This document shows positions 18,680 through 27,106 of a stretch of DNA of 64,000 nt, one piece after another. The stretch is taken from positions 1-64,000 of the forward strand of contig NZ_KQ960593.1 in the NCBI RefSeq assembly GCF_001553265.1, written 5' to 3'. Made by a program: the position numbers and the translations under genes. The notes under the pieces are model-generated. The model did no database searches and was not told where the DNA came from. It saw only the letters and a program-made list of their open reading frames with translations. Source of the DNA: Prevotella sp. DNF00663 (GTDB taxonomy: Bacteria; Bacteroidota; Bacteroidia; Bacteroidales; Bacteroidaceae). The first letter of the stretch is position 1. Each line of letters starts with the position of its first letter.

Positions 18680-19765
18680 ATGAAATTACATATATTCAAT
18701 CCCGAACACGATTTGGCTCTAGCAGCTAATATCCCAAACTTTACCGCACCCCATGCAGCTCGCCAACTCCGTGCCGATTTAGACTTCTTGCCGGCTCTGT
18801 GGGCTGCCGATGGCGACTTGGTATTGGTGGAAGATGTTGATTCTGTAATGCGCCGCACGCGCCATTTACGTCGCTATATGGCCGAGGTGGAGTTTGTTAC
18901 GCCCCAAATACTTGGCTCTCAAACCTCAGGTCAAGTGGATATTCAACCTTGGGGACAAGATATAGCGCTTAATTATCAGCTGCAACAGATGAATCCGATG
19001 CTTGCCAACAGTGTTTTGTCCGACTTTCAACTGGGGCAACAACGACAAATCAGCGGGCGCCCATGGGCGGCTAAACATTTGTTACCGATATTGGCGGAGT
19101 ATGGTGGTACGGTAGGTAAGTCGTGGATAGTGACGAATATGGAGAGTCTGCGTGGAGTTGTAGACGGTGGTGGTGACTTTGTGTTGAAAGCGCCTTGGAG
19201 CAGTAGCGGGCGCGGAAATCGCTATTGGTTGTCCGACCGTGAGGTAGATAATCACTTGTTGGGATGGTGCGATAACATTATCCGAAAGCAGCATGCCTTA
19301 ATGGTTGAGCCGCTTTACAATAAGGTTTTGGATTTCGGGGCAGAATTTTATGCATCGGGTAATGGCTGTGTCGAATATCTCGGTTTGAGCATGTTCCGTA
19401 CTGTGCATGGCGTGTATCGTGGCAATTTGCTCATGTCTGAGAGGCAGAAAGAAGAAGTGTTGGAAAGTTATATATCTGCCGACCTGATGTCGAAAGTGCG
19501 AAATAGAATAGCGTTGTTAATGGGTGAATTACTCGGTAATACCTATATCGGGCCGTTCGGAGTAGATATGATGGTGGTAAGCGGGGCGAAGAAGGGCAAG
19601 CCTTTCGATGATTTCTTGTTGCATCCAATGGTAGAACTCAATCTGAGACGCACCATGGGGCACGTAGCTTTGAGTCTGTCTGAGCATCTAAATCATGAAG
19701 AAAAACGTGTCATGGTGATAGATTATTCCGACCGTTATTGCTTGCATGTGGTCAAAATACATTGA
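18680..19765 (+). CDS. ATP-grasp-like protein of unknown function
   Basis: 361 residues, cytoplasmic. It starts MKLHIFNPEHDLALA, an opening I recognise from uncharacterised Bacteroidales proteins. Two segments suggest an ATP-grasp fold: 'FVLKAPWSSSGRGNRY' (about 175-190; lysine plus a Gly-rich loop) and 'MVELNLRRTMG' (about 319-329; the E-x-N-x-R metal/phosphate motif). If correct it would ligate a carboxylate to an amine or thiol, with substrates unknown. The start at ATG 18680 follows a TACTTTTG box (18650-18657). It is a single gene, followed 50 bp later by repeat copy 3. Confidence 0.75.
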   Translation: MKLHIFNPEHDLALAANIPNFTAPHAARQLRADLDFLPALWAADGDLVLVEDVDSVMRRTRHLRRYMAEVEFVTPQILGSQTSGQVDIQPWGQDIALNYQLQQMNPMLANSVLSDFQLGQQRQISGRPWAAKHLLPILAEYGGTVGKSWIVTNMESLRGVVDGGGDFVLKAPWSSSGRGNRYWLSDREVDNHLLGWCDNIIRKQHALMVEPLYNKVLDFGAEFYASGNGCVEYLGLSMFRTVHGVYRGNLLMSERQKEEVLESYISADLMSKVRNRIALLMGELLGNTYIGPFGVDMMVVSGAKKGKPFDDFLLHPMVELNLRRTMGHVALSLSEHLNHEEKRVMVIDYSDRYCLHVVKIH

Positions 19766-19815
19766 TATTTTCTTCCTGACTTCTTATTCTTTATTTCTCA
19801 TTCCTTATTCCTTGG

Positions 19816-19908
19816 TTTGCTGCAAGGGCTTGGCAATTTTGCTGCATAGGCCGAACAGCATTGCTGAAAAGGCTATACAGTAAGTTTGCTGCTACTTGGC
19901 AGCAAATT
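19816..19908 (+). repeat. Dispersed triple 22-bp element, copy 3
   Basis: Left flank TTTGCTGCAAGGGCTT (19816-19831), units at 19832-19853, 19854-19875 and 19876-19897, right flank GGCAGCAAATT. It sits between two plus-strand genes. The upstream 50 bp is a TTCTTATTC-type low-complexity run. Confidence 0.85.
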
Positions 19909-19944
19909 GATTGCTTCATAAGTCAGTTGACGAATAGGTACATC

Positions 19945-20023
19945 TAGATAGAATTATTACCACTTTTTTGTATATATCATATATATGTTATATATTTGTG
20001 GTGGCTTAAATAGATAGAATTAT
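19945..20023. repeat. 13-bp direct repeats bracketing the toxin-antitoxin promoter
   Basis: TAGATAGAATTAT occurs at 19945-19957 and again at 20011-20023, where it overlaps the antitoxin start codon. The promoter boxes lie between the two copies, making them candidate autoregulatory operator sites. Confidence 0.5.
19967..19998 (+). promoter_or_regulatory. Bacteroidetes-type promoter of the toxin-antitoxin operon
   Basis: TTTG (19967-19970), 20-bp spacer, TATATTTG (19991-19998). The spacer is an alternating AT sequence (TATATATCATATATATG) that is itself palindromic. Confidence 0.8.
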
Positions 20024-20273
20024 GGCAACAACTGCATTACAACCAAAGAGAAAAATTATAGATCTTAGCGGTGAAACTTTTCGTTCACTGTCTGTTATGG
20101 CAGCCAATAGGGGTACGAATCTAAAAAACTTTATTGAAGGATTGCTTGATAAAGTTGCCGAAGAATATGACGAAAATAAGCAATACGCTTGGCTTGCAGA
20201 AAATGTTCCAGAAGGCAAGGAAATGTTAGATGAAGAAGAACAGGCTGATTTTGAGAAGTGGTTGGGTATATGA
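20022..20273 (+). CDS. Antitoxin of a RelBE/ParDE-like module
   Basis: 83 residues. The N-terminal part 'RKIIDLSGETFRSLSVMAANRGTNLKNFIEGLL' has the strand-helix-helix pattern of ribbon-helix-helix-type antitoxins. The acidic C-terminus should wrap the toxin. The stop overlaps the toxin start by ATGA. Antitoxins of this type bind their own promoter; the 13-bp direct repeats around the promoter are plausible sites. The family call is by size, position and pattern. Confidence 0.75.
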   Translation: MATTALQPKRKIIDLSGETFRSLSVMAANRGTNLKNFIEGLLDKVAEEYDENKQYAWLAENVPEGKEMLDEEEQADFEKWLGI

Positions 20274-20569
20274 AAGTAAAGTATTCTAAAGCTTTTGAAA
20301 AGTCAGCGAGGTTATTATCGGGTAAAAGTTTGAAGAGTCTATCAAGCATGCTTGCAGAGGTTAAGCATGCAGAGAGTCTTTCTGATATAACCGACAGTAT
20401 CAAACTAACTAATTTCAAGAATACATACCGAATCCGTATCGGCAGTTACAGAGCTTTCTTCACTTGCCATATAGAAGTGGTTGATGATGTTGTGTACTTT
20501 GAATATCTAGTATCTCGTGGGCAAGCATATTCCAAAGAGATGGAAAAGAAATTAAAAGCAAAGGATTAG
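20270..20569 (+). CDS. RelE/ParE-superfamily toxin
   Basis: 99 residues, basic. The opening 'MKVKYSKAFEKSARLL' and the core 'LTNFKNTYRIRIGSYRAFF' followed by beta-strands (VYFEYLVSRGQ) match the RelE/ParE fold. In this fold the Arg-rich strand contacts RNA or the target. ATG 20270 overlaps the antitoxin stop (ATGA) and is preferred over the GTG-type codon at 20258. It would act as an mRNA interferase or gyrase poison; the sequence does not say which. Confidence 0.78.
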   Translation: MKVKYSKAFEKSARLLSGKSLKSLSSMLAEVKHAESLSDITDSIKLTNFKNTYRIRIGSYRAFFTCHIEVVDDVVYFEYLVSRGQAYSKEMEKKLKAKD

Positions 20570-20619
20570 AATTTAGAGCTCTATAACGTGTCCCGCAACT
20601 ATATCCCCTTGCTTATGTC

Positions 20620-21477
20620 TTAATTTCCAAATACCAAACAACACCAATTGTCCTTATCTGTTGTAGATAGGAACTCCAAATCGTTTTCTTTAGCTTTCTG
20701 TATTAGTACTTCTGTGTCTTCAGTGTAGAAACCGCTCAAGATGAGTTTAGCATTACTGCCCATCACATCTTTGAAGTTGTGCATATCGTCAAGCAAAATG
20801 TTACGGTTGATGTTGGCTAATACGATGTCGAAAACGCCACAAACATGCGATAAAACACTTGAGTTACCTTGTAGGACAGTTAGATTTTCCACTCCGTTCA
20901 ACTTCGCGTTGTGCTCTGTGTTCTTTGCACTCCATTCGTCAATATCATATCCTACGATTTCGCGCGCTCCTAGTTTGGCAGCAACGATACCTAAGATGCC
21001 TGTGCCACAACCGCAGTCTAGCACGCGCTTCTGCGATAAATCCAACTGTAGGAGTTGTGAAACAATCATCTGTGTAGTTTGGTGTGTGCCCGAACCGAAA
21101 GCTTGTATCGGTTCAATGCCAATTTCCATTTCTGTCAGCTTTGGTGCTTCTGTGGTGTGTTTGGCATCGTATATCGTAATTTTGTCATCAACGCTGATGG
21201 GTGAAAAGCCTTGGTCTTCCCATTCCTGATTCCAATTTTTATCTTCAACTTTCTCTACGGTGTAAGCGATATGAGCTCCTTCCAGTGGCAATTGGTCAAT
21301 TTGTTGCTTGACGATTTCGTCATGGAACAGGTCTTCTTGAATATATCCGTTGATACCGTTTTCTGTGTCTTCAAAGGCTTCAAAGCCTATTTCGCCCATC
21401 GAATCGGCAAGAAGTTCGCTAGCAGTTTGTTTTAGTTCGCCTGCAGTGATATTGAATTTAACGATTATATATTTCAC
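20620..21477 (-). CDS. prmA: Ribosomal protein L11 methyltransferase
   Basis: 285 residues. SAM-dependent methylation of ribosomal protein L11. The N-terminal substrate-recognition domain (about 1-100) is followed by the class I methyltransferase fold: motif I VLDCGCGTGILGIVA (about 158-172), and the NxxxN-type motif LANINRNIL (about 221-229). The preceding 'GTGTHQTTQ'-like loop reads GSGTHQTT. A TATATTTG box lies at 21498-21505 (minus strand). It is convergent with the toxin gene (50 bp) and divergent from the secreted Gly/Tyr-rich gene. Confidence 0.95.
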   Translation of the reverse strand: MKYIIVKFNITAGELKQTASELLADSMGEIGFEAFEDTENGINGYIQEDLFHDEIVKQQIDQLPLEGAHIAYTVEKVEDKNWNQEWEDQGFSPISVDDKITIYDAKHTTEAPKLTEMEIGIEPIQAFGSGTHQTTQMIVSQLLQLDLSQKRVLDCGCGTGILGIVAAKLGAREIVGYDIDEWSAKNTEHNAKLNGVENLTVLQGNSSVLSHVCGVFDIVLANINRNILLDDMHNFKDVMGSNAKLILSGFYTEDTEVLIQKAKENDLEFLSTTDKDNWCCLVFGN

Positions 21478-21522
21478 GTTGTGGTTTAATTTGTGTGCAA
21501 ATATATAAAAAATAGGGAAAAA

Positions 21523-21538
21523 CCTATCATGAGATAGG
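21523..21538. promoter_or_regulatory. Palindrome in the prmA divergent promoter region
   Basis: CCTATC-ATGA-GATAGG lies between the prmA box (21498-21505, minus) and two plus-strand boxes, TATATTTG (21548-21555) and TACTTTTG (21572-21579). It could be an operator or a small hairpin in either transcript. Confidence 0.35.
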
Positions 21539-21620
21539 GAATTTCCTTATATTTGCATATAAAATAATAGATACTTTTGTATTAGTATAAAGCGAAATAT
21601 AACTAAAAAGGAGCATCAAT

Positions 21621-22580
21621 ATGAAAAAGTTATTTTTTGTTTCAATTTTAGCTTCGTTCTTGCCATTATCACTGATGGCGCAGGATGATGACCTCTACTT
21701 CACTGCGAAGAAGAGTGCTGAAACAACCGATACTTATCCCAAGACCGACAATAAAAATGCCTACTATGTAGGCAGTAAGCGCGATGTTGATGAGTATAAT
21801 CGGCATGGTAAGTCGTGGAGTCTGTATCAGAAGGTTGGTGAAGACGGGAAAGGTAATGATATTATCCAATTCCAAAAGGGCAATGGAGTTTATCCCGATT
21901 CTACGTATATTGATACGACTTTCGTAGGTAAATATTACGACACCATTGTAGATGATGACGATTATGCCTATACACGTCGTATGTCTAGGTGGGATGGATA
22001 CTATGGTTGGTATTCTCCATGGTACTATAGCAGCTGGGGATATGGCCCTTGGTATGGTGCTTATGGTCCTTGGCGCACTGCGTGGGGATGGTACGACCCT
22101 TGGTATTCGTCTTATTATTATGGTGGATGGGGATGGTATGATCTTTGGTACTATGGCGGTATGTATGCCGGATGGGGCTATCCTTACCGCGGCTATTGGG
22201 GCTACTGGGACTATCCCGGCTATAGAGGTGTGTATGCGGTAGACCGTCCGAGCAACGGCGTACGCAATTATAGTTTCCCTAATCATGGTGGAGCTACGGC
22301 ATCTTCTCGCAATGGTGTGCGCACTTATTCGCGTAACAATGCTTCCGGACGTGCCATCTCGCCAAATCGTTCTAGCTCGAATAGTAACTTCGGACAGCGT
22401 TCGTTTGGTTCACGTAGCTACACTCCGCGTATGGATAGTGGTATGTCTAGAGGCGGCGGCTCGTTCTCTGGTGGCGGTAGCTTCGGTGGTGGAGCACGCT
22501 CAGGTGGTGGCTCGTTCTCTGGTGGAGGAAACTTTGGTGGCGGCAACTTCGGCGGTGGTGGTCATTTCGGACATCGTTAA
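21621..22580 (+). CDS. Secreted protein with Tyr/Trp/Gly-rich and Gly/Ser-rich regions
   Basis: 319 residues. The signal peptide is cut after LMAQ. A charged N-terminal domain (about 25-115) is followed by a Tyr/Trp/Gly/Pro-rich segment (about 120-205, repeated WYS/GWY/YYG words) and a disordered Gly/Ser/Arg tail (about 225-319, repeated GGGSFSGGG and GGGNFGGG). The tail ends in GHFGHR. I do not recognise a catalytic domain. The composition suggests a surface or matrix component, which is inference. An SD-like AAGGAG sits about 7 bp upstream of the ATG, uncommon in this window. Confidence 0.75.
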   Translation: MKKLFFVSILASFLPLSLMAQDDDLYFTAKKSAETTDTYPKTDNKNAYYVGSKRDVDEYNRHGKSWSLYQKVGEDGKGNDIIQFQKGNGVYPDSTYIDTTFVGKYYDTIVDDDDYAYTRRMSRWDGYYGWYSPWYYSSWGYGPWYGAYGPWRTAWGWYDPWYSSYYYGGWGWYDLWYYGGMYAGWGYPYRGYWGYWDYPGYRGVYAVDRPSNGVRNYSFPNHGGATASSRNGVRTYSRNNASGRAISPNRSSSNSNFGQRSFGSRSYTPRMDSGMSRGGGSFSGGGSFGGGARSGGGSFSGGGNFGGGNFGGGGHFGHR

Positions 22581-22639
22581 AGCTACGTCGCTCAATAAAT
22601 ATAGTATTAGCTTAAATAAAGAAACAGCTTGTAACAATC

Positions 22640-24220
22640 ATGAATGTTAAATATTACTCATTGGCTGCGATGCTATCATTGTCGTTGCCTATATTAGCAC
22701 AAGAAACCTATCAAGATACAAAGTTGATAGATAATGATTTGAATGGGACTGCTCGTTATGTTGGTATGGGTGGTGCGATGGAAGCTTTAGGAGCTGATAT
22801 TTCCACCATCAGTACAAACCCTGCTGGTCTAGGATTATTCCGTCGTAGTCAGCTTTTGATTTCTGGTGGCTTGGTAAGTCAGCAAGATGCCAAGACGAGT
22901 TTGCCTCGCGATAATTTCCGTTTCGATGGTAAGAAGACCAATATGAGCTTCGATCAGCTAGGTTTTGTGTGGTCGAACCGTTATGGTCGTAAGTCGTTTG
23001 TGAACGTAGGTTTCAACTATCATAAGAGTCGTAACTTCGATCAGATTCTCTCGGCGATGAATACGCTGACCAATGCATCGCAGAATAAGAACACAGCACG
23101 TAAACATGACTATGGTAAAATACTGGAGTTTAAGTACGGACAAGATGTTGCCAACATGATATGGAACGGTGTGGATGCTGGTTATGCTCAAATGTTGTCT
23201 TATGATAAAACCAAGGGTGTCTATCGTCACTACAATGCTACTGGTTTCATGTTTGGCCAATATCAGAAAGGCTATATCGGCGAATACGACTTCAATATCA
23301 GTGGAAATATCAACGACCGTGTATATCTTGGCTTGACACTTGGCTATCACGACGTGCATTACCGTACAAATAGTTTCTACACAGAAGACTTGGCTGCGAC
23401 CGATAAAGCGATAGCCAACACGTGGGAAAGCCTTAAAATAACAGGCTCAGGCTTTGATATTAAATTCGGTGGAATCTTCCGTCCGGTGGCTGATTCACCT
23501 TTTAGAGTAGGCGTATACATCAATACTCCCATCTTCTACGACTTGGATATGACAACTAATACACAGATGGAGATGGGTACACCTGATAACAATATGTCGG
23601 CCAACCATAGCTCTTCTTATAGTTACAAACTGTACACGCCATGGAAGTTTGGCTTGAGTTTAGGTCATACGGTAGGTAACTATTTGGCTCTAGGTGCCAC
23701 TTATGAATATGCAGACTATGGAACCATCAATAACAGATTGAACACCGGCTCTTATTACGATGGATGGAGTACCTACGAAACAACGAGCAAAGATGCAAAG
23801 ATGAATGCTCATACCAGTTCTGCTTTGAAGGGCGTTTCTACGTTGAAGTTGGGTGTTGAGTTCAAACCGGTAAAAGATTGGGCTGTTCGTGTAGGTTATA
23901 ACTATCTGTCACCGATGTTCAATAAGAAAGCTGTACGCGATGGTTCGGTTATTTCTCCGGGTACAATGAATGCTTCATCTACAGATTATACCAACTGGAA
24001 ATCGACCAACCGGTTTACTTGTGGTGTAGGTTATACAGTGAAGAAGTTCAATATAGACTTGGCTTATCAGTATAGTGCACAGAGTGGTGATTTCTATCCA
24101 TTCATGCCGTATTACTATAATGCAGACGAGAGTGCGCATCCTGAGAACAATGTTGCCGATGCGACAAAAGTTAACTTCAAGCGCCATCAGTTGCTTCTGA
24201 CTTTGGGTTATCGCTTCTAA
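22640..24220 (+). CDS. FadL/OmpP1-type outer-membrane transport protein
   Basis: 526 residues with signal peptide (cut after LPILAQ). The N-terminal 'ARYVGMGGAMEALGADISTISTNPAGLGLFRRSQL' is the hallmark of FadL/OmpP1-like and PorV-like barrels, whose N-terminus folds as a hatch. The rest is amphipathic beta-strand ending in the aromatic residue 'LLLTLGYRF'. Such proteins move hydrophobic compounds across the outer membrane; it is often annotated as a hemin receptor, without good evidence. It lies 59 bp after the secreted Gly/Tyr protein and is probably co-transcribed. A hairpin terminator follows. Confidence 0.85.
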   Translation: MNVKYYSLAAMLSLSLPILAQETYQDTKLIDNDLNGTARYVGMGGAMEALGADISTISTNPAGLGLFRRSQLLISGGLVSQQDAKTSLPRDNFRFDGKKTNMSFDQLGFVWSNRYGRKSFVNVGFNYHKSRNFDQILSAMNTLTNASQNKNTARKHDYGKILEFKYGQDVANMIWNGVDAGYAQMLSYDKTKGVYRHYNATGFMFGQYQKGYIGEYDFNISGNINDRVYLGLTLGYHDVHYRTNSFYTEDLAATDKAIANTWESLKITGSGFDIKFGGIFRPVADSPFRVGVYINTPIFYDLDMTTNTQMEMGTPDNNMSANHSSSYSYKLYTPWKFGLSLGHTVGNYLALGATYEYADYGTINNRLNTGSYYDGWSTYETTSKDAKMNAHTSSALKGVSTLKLGVEFKPVKDWAVRVGYNYLSPMFNKKAVRDGSVISPGTMNASSTDYTNWKSTNRFTCGVGYTVKKFNIDLAYQYSAQSGDFYPFMPYYYNADESAHPENNVADATKVNFKRHQLLLTLGYRF

Positions 24221-24301
24221 AGAGACACTCGTAGAGTTGGAACTGACTTAAAATAGAAAATTAGTTTTTTTAGTGGTTAATTTAGTTTTAGTAAGTATGT
24301 G

Positions 24302-24330
24302 AGAGACTTGTCGCGAGACAGGTCTCTTTT
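24302..24330 (+). terminator. Intrinsic terminator after the FadL-like gene
   Basis: The stem GAGACTTGTC/GACAGGTCTC (24303-24312 with 24317-24326; one G-T pair) is followed by TTTT. Confidence 0.75.
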
Positions 24331-24353
24331 CGTTTGAAATAAGTAAGACTATA

Positions 24354-24386
24354 TTTGCATTCTTGGGTCTTTTTTTCGTATATTTG
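24354..24386 (+). promoter_or_regulatory. Bacteroidetes-type promoter of the MATE gene (leaderless)
   Basis: TTTG (24354-24357), 21-bp spacer, TATATTTG (24379-24386). The ATG at 24394 is only 7 bp past the box, so the predicted transcript starts almost at the start codon. Confidence 0.7.
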
Positions 24387-24393
24387 CAATACA

Positions 24394-25686
24394 ATGAAAC
24401 CGATAGATAGGCGCATACTTCAACTAGCCGTTCCCTCCATCATCTCTAATATCACCGCCCCATTACTGGGTATGGTCGATTTAGCGATAGTTGGTCATCT
24501 CGGCGATGTGGCTCTTATCGGTGCTATTGCGGTGGGTTCAATGATATTCAATGTGATGTATTGGCTGCTTGGTTTCTTAAGAATGGGAACCAGCGGTATG
24601 ACTTCGCAGGCATTGGGAAAGCGAGACTTCCAAGAAGTAATGACGCTGTGGCTGAGTTCTATGGCTGTGGGCATGGGCTTAGGATGTCTCCTCATTCTGC
24701 TGCAATGGCCCATTAGCCAACTCTCTTTTATAGCGATTCATCCCTCAGATAATATTTGGCAGTTTGTAGAAACCTATTTCAAGATTTGTATATGGGGCGC
24801 TCCTGCCATGCTAGGACTCTATGGATTGACCGGCTGGTATATCGGAATGCAGAATACGCGAGTACCGATGCTTGTGTCGATAGTACAGAATGTGGTGAAT
24901 ATCGTGGCCAGTCTGATTTTAGCACTAGGCTTGGATATGAAATTGGAGGGTGTGGCGCTCGGAACGGTAATAGCCCAATGGACTGGTTTTCTGCTTTCTC
25001 TGTTGATTTGGTTCCGGTACTATGGAAAGCTTAAAGGTTATATGACCGGTGTTCATCTGAGGGGTAACTTTTTTACAGTGAACCGAGATTTATTCCTACG
25101 TACTGTATTTTTGGTGTCTGTCAATCTGTTTTTTGTCTCGGCGGGAGCAAGGAGTGGCGATGTGGTATTGTCGGCTAATACGCTGTTGATGACGCTTTAT
25201 ACCCTGTTCTCTTATATTATGGATGGCTTTGCCTTTGCCGGTGAAGCACTTGGCGGTAAGAGTTATGGTCGGCAAGATCGCGCTGAATTTAATGAGGTCT
25301 GTCGTCGTTTAGCTTTATGGGGTGGCGGTATGGTGGTCTTGTTCACCTTATTATATATAGCGGGTGGGCACTTATTGCTCAGCTTGTTGACCTCTGATGC
25401 TGCCGTACTGGCTGTTACTGATAGTTATATGGGATGGGCATTGCTGATTCCTGTTGCTGGTGTCGGGGCTTTCATATTAGATGGTATCTTTGTGGGATTG
25501 ACTGCAACGCGAGGTATGATAGTCTCGTCGTTTTTGTCGACGATGTTGTTTTTGGTTGTTTATTTCGCAGGAATGAATGTTTGGAGTAATCACGCTCTGT
25601 GGCTGGCGTTTATTCTTTATCTGTTGAATCGTGGTGTTGTACAATTTATTTGGTTGAAAAAAATAAATCGAGTTATATGGAAATAG
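24394..25686 (+). CDS. MATE-family efflux transporter (DinF-like)
   Basis: 430 residues with twelve hydrophobic segments in two six-helix halves. The start 'PSIISNITAPLLGMVDLAIVGHLGD' is typical of the MATE/DinF branch. It is an inner-membrane antiporter exporting drugs or metabolites using Na+ or H+; the substrate is unknown. The start at ATG 24394 was chosen from the promoter position; the in-frame codon at 24355 lies inside the promoter. The last 10 bp overlap the rmuC start. Confidence 0.92.
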   Translation: MKPIDRRILQLAVPSIISNITAPLLGMVDLAIVGHLGDVALIGAIAVGSMIFNVMYWLLGFLRMGTSGMTSQALGKRDFQEVMTLWLSSMAVGMGLGCLLILLQWPISQLSFIAIHPSDNIWQFVETYFKICIWGAPAMLGLYGLTGWYIGMQNTRVPMLVSIVQNVVNIVASLILALGLDMKLEGVALGTVIAQWTGFLLSLLIWFRYYGKLKGYMTGVHLRGNFFTVNRDLFLRTVFLVSVNLFFVSAGARSGDVVLSANTLLMTLYTLFSYIMDGFAFAGEALGGKSYGRQDRAEFNEVCRRLALWGGGMVVLFTLLYIAGGHLLLSLLTSDAAVLAVTDSYMGWALLIPVAGVGAFILDGIFVGLTATRGMIVSSFLSTMLFLVVYFAGMNVWSNHALWLAFILYLLNRGVVQFIWLKKINRVIWK

Positions 25687-26954
25687 TTTATCTATTAATA
25701 GGTTTGGTAATTGGAGCATTGGTGGCTTATCTGGTTCTTAAGAGCAAAGCGCGTGAAAAATATATGAAGATGCTCATGGAACAGCAGCAAGAAACCAATA
25801 TGGTCAAGCTGGAACTGGAACGTACCAATACTCAGCTGGAAGAAGAGCGGAAGCATAATGAAAAGGAAACCGCACTGCGACAAGAGCAGATGAATCAACA
25901 GTTGGAAACGGTAAGGGAACAATTGGTGAACGCTGCTAATAAGATTTTGGACCAGACGACAGACAAATTGAAAGGACAGAACGTGGAGTCTATGGGGCAT
26001 CTGACGAAGCCTTTGATTGACAATATGGCTCAATTGGAGCAGGCTATTCATCGTACTAACCAAGAAACTGCGAAGAATACGGCTTCCTTATCACAGCAGT
26101 TGAAGTCGATGGTAGAGCATACCGACAAGATAGATGCTACCGCTACGCGACTTGCAAACGTGATGAGAGGAGCTAATAAAGTGCAAGGATCGTGGGGCGA
26201 ATTGGCTCTACAAAATCTTTTGGACAGCCAAGGATTGCGTTTAGGTATTGACTATGACATTCAACAAACAATTACCGACGAGAAGGGAATGGTGATTCTG
26301 AATGAGGATAGTGGTCGGCGTATGATTCCCGATGTGATACTTCATTATCCAAATAATGAGGATGTGGTCATCGATTCCAAGATGAGTATTGATGCTTATT
26401 CGAAGTACATGAATGAGGAAAATGAGGAGTTGAAGCGGAAATATGCTGACGAAGTAGTTCGCAGTATTCGTACTCAGTATCAGAGTCTTGTGAAGAAAGA
26501 CTATAGTCGGTATATCAAGAAGCCACGAAGAGCTATTGATTTCGTAATTATGTATGTACCTTATGATGGTGCGTTGCAGCTGGCTTTGGAGACAGATCCG
26601 AAACTTTGGAGTGAAGCTTTCGACAAGCAAGTGTTCATAACTAGCCAACAGAACCTGATGGCTATATTGAAAATCATTCAGATAGCTTGGCGACAATACT
26701 CGCAAACTGAAAACCAGAAGAAGACGTTTGAGTTGGCTGAAGAGATGTTAAAGCGCGTTGGTGACTTCATCAAGAAGTTTGATAAGCTCGGCAAAGACAT
26801 TGATACGCTCCACAATGATTATACGGAGGTTTACAAAAAAGCGTATACCGGTAGACAGAGTATTGTGCAAAAGGCGAATGAATTGAAAGAACTAGGGGTG
26901 AAAGAGACAGCAACTCATCCTATTCCCACAACGGTAGCTGAACTAGAAGAATAG
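25677..26954 (+). CDS. rmuC: DNA recombination protein RmuC
   Basis: 425 residues. A single N-terminal membrane helix (about 3-21) is followed by a long coiled coil (about 28-175) and the RmuC nuclease-like domain (about 180-360). That domain includes the signatures 'GSWGELALQNLLDSQGL' and 'PDVILHYPNNEDVVIDSKMSIDAY'. RmuC limits inversions and rearrangements at short repeats in E. coli. The start overlaps the MATE gene by 10 bp. A probable terminator follows. Confidence 0.93.
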   Translation: MEIVYLLIGLVIGALVAYLVLKSKAREKYMKMLMEQQQETNMVKLELERTNTQLEEERKHNEKETALRQEQMNQQLETVREQLVNAANKILDQTTDKLKGQNVESMGHLTKPLIDNMAQLEQAIHRTNQETAKNTASLSQQLKSMVEHTDKIDATATRLANVMRGANKVQGSWGELALQNLLDSQGLRLGIDYDIQQTITDEKGMVILNEDSGRRMIPDVILHYPNNEDVVIDSKMSIDAYSKYMNEENEELKRKYADEVVRSIRTQYQSLVKKDYSRYIKKPRRAIDFVIMYVPYDGALQLALETDPKLWSEAFDKQVFITSQQNLMAILKIIQIAWRQYSQTENQKKTFELAEEMLKRVGDFIKKFDKLGKDIDTLHNDYTEVYKKAYTGRQSIVQKANELKELGVKETATHPIPTTVAELEE

Positions 26955-26961
26955 CTAACAA

Positions 26962-26998
26962 GATGTCGATAATTGCATATTAATACGACATATTTTTC
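26962..26998 (+). terminator. Probable terminator after rmuC
   Basis: ATGTCG (26963-26968) pairs with CGACAT (26986-26991), extended by an AT stem, and is followed by a TTTTT run. Confidence 0.55.
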
Positions 26999-27106
26999 GT
27001 TTTCATCAAATAATTGTTTCAATTTGGTGAAATAAAAGCGTTTGTAGTTATAGATAATTTTATTTTTGTATATTTGCAAAAATGAATTATTAAATAGCGA
27101 GAAGAT

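Noticed and set aside
19816-19908. CRISPR-like appearance of the 22-bp tandem units
   Set aside because: Units are contiguous with no spacers, are degenerate, number only three, and no cas genes are present.
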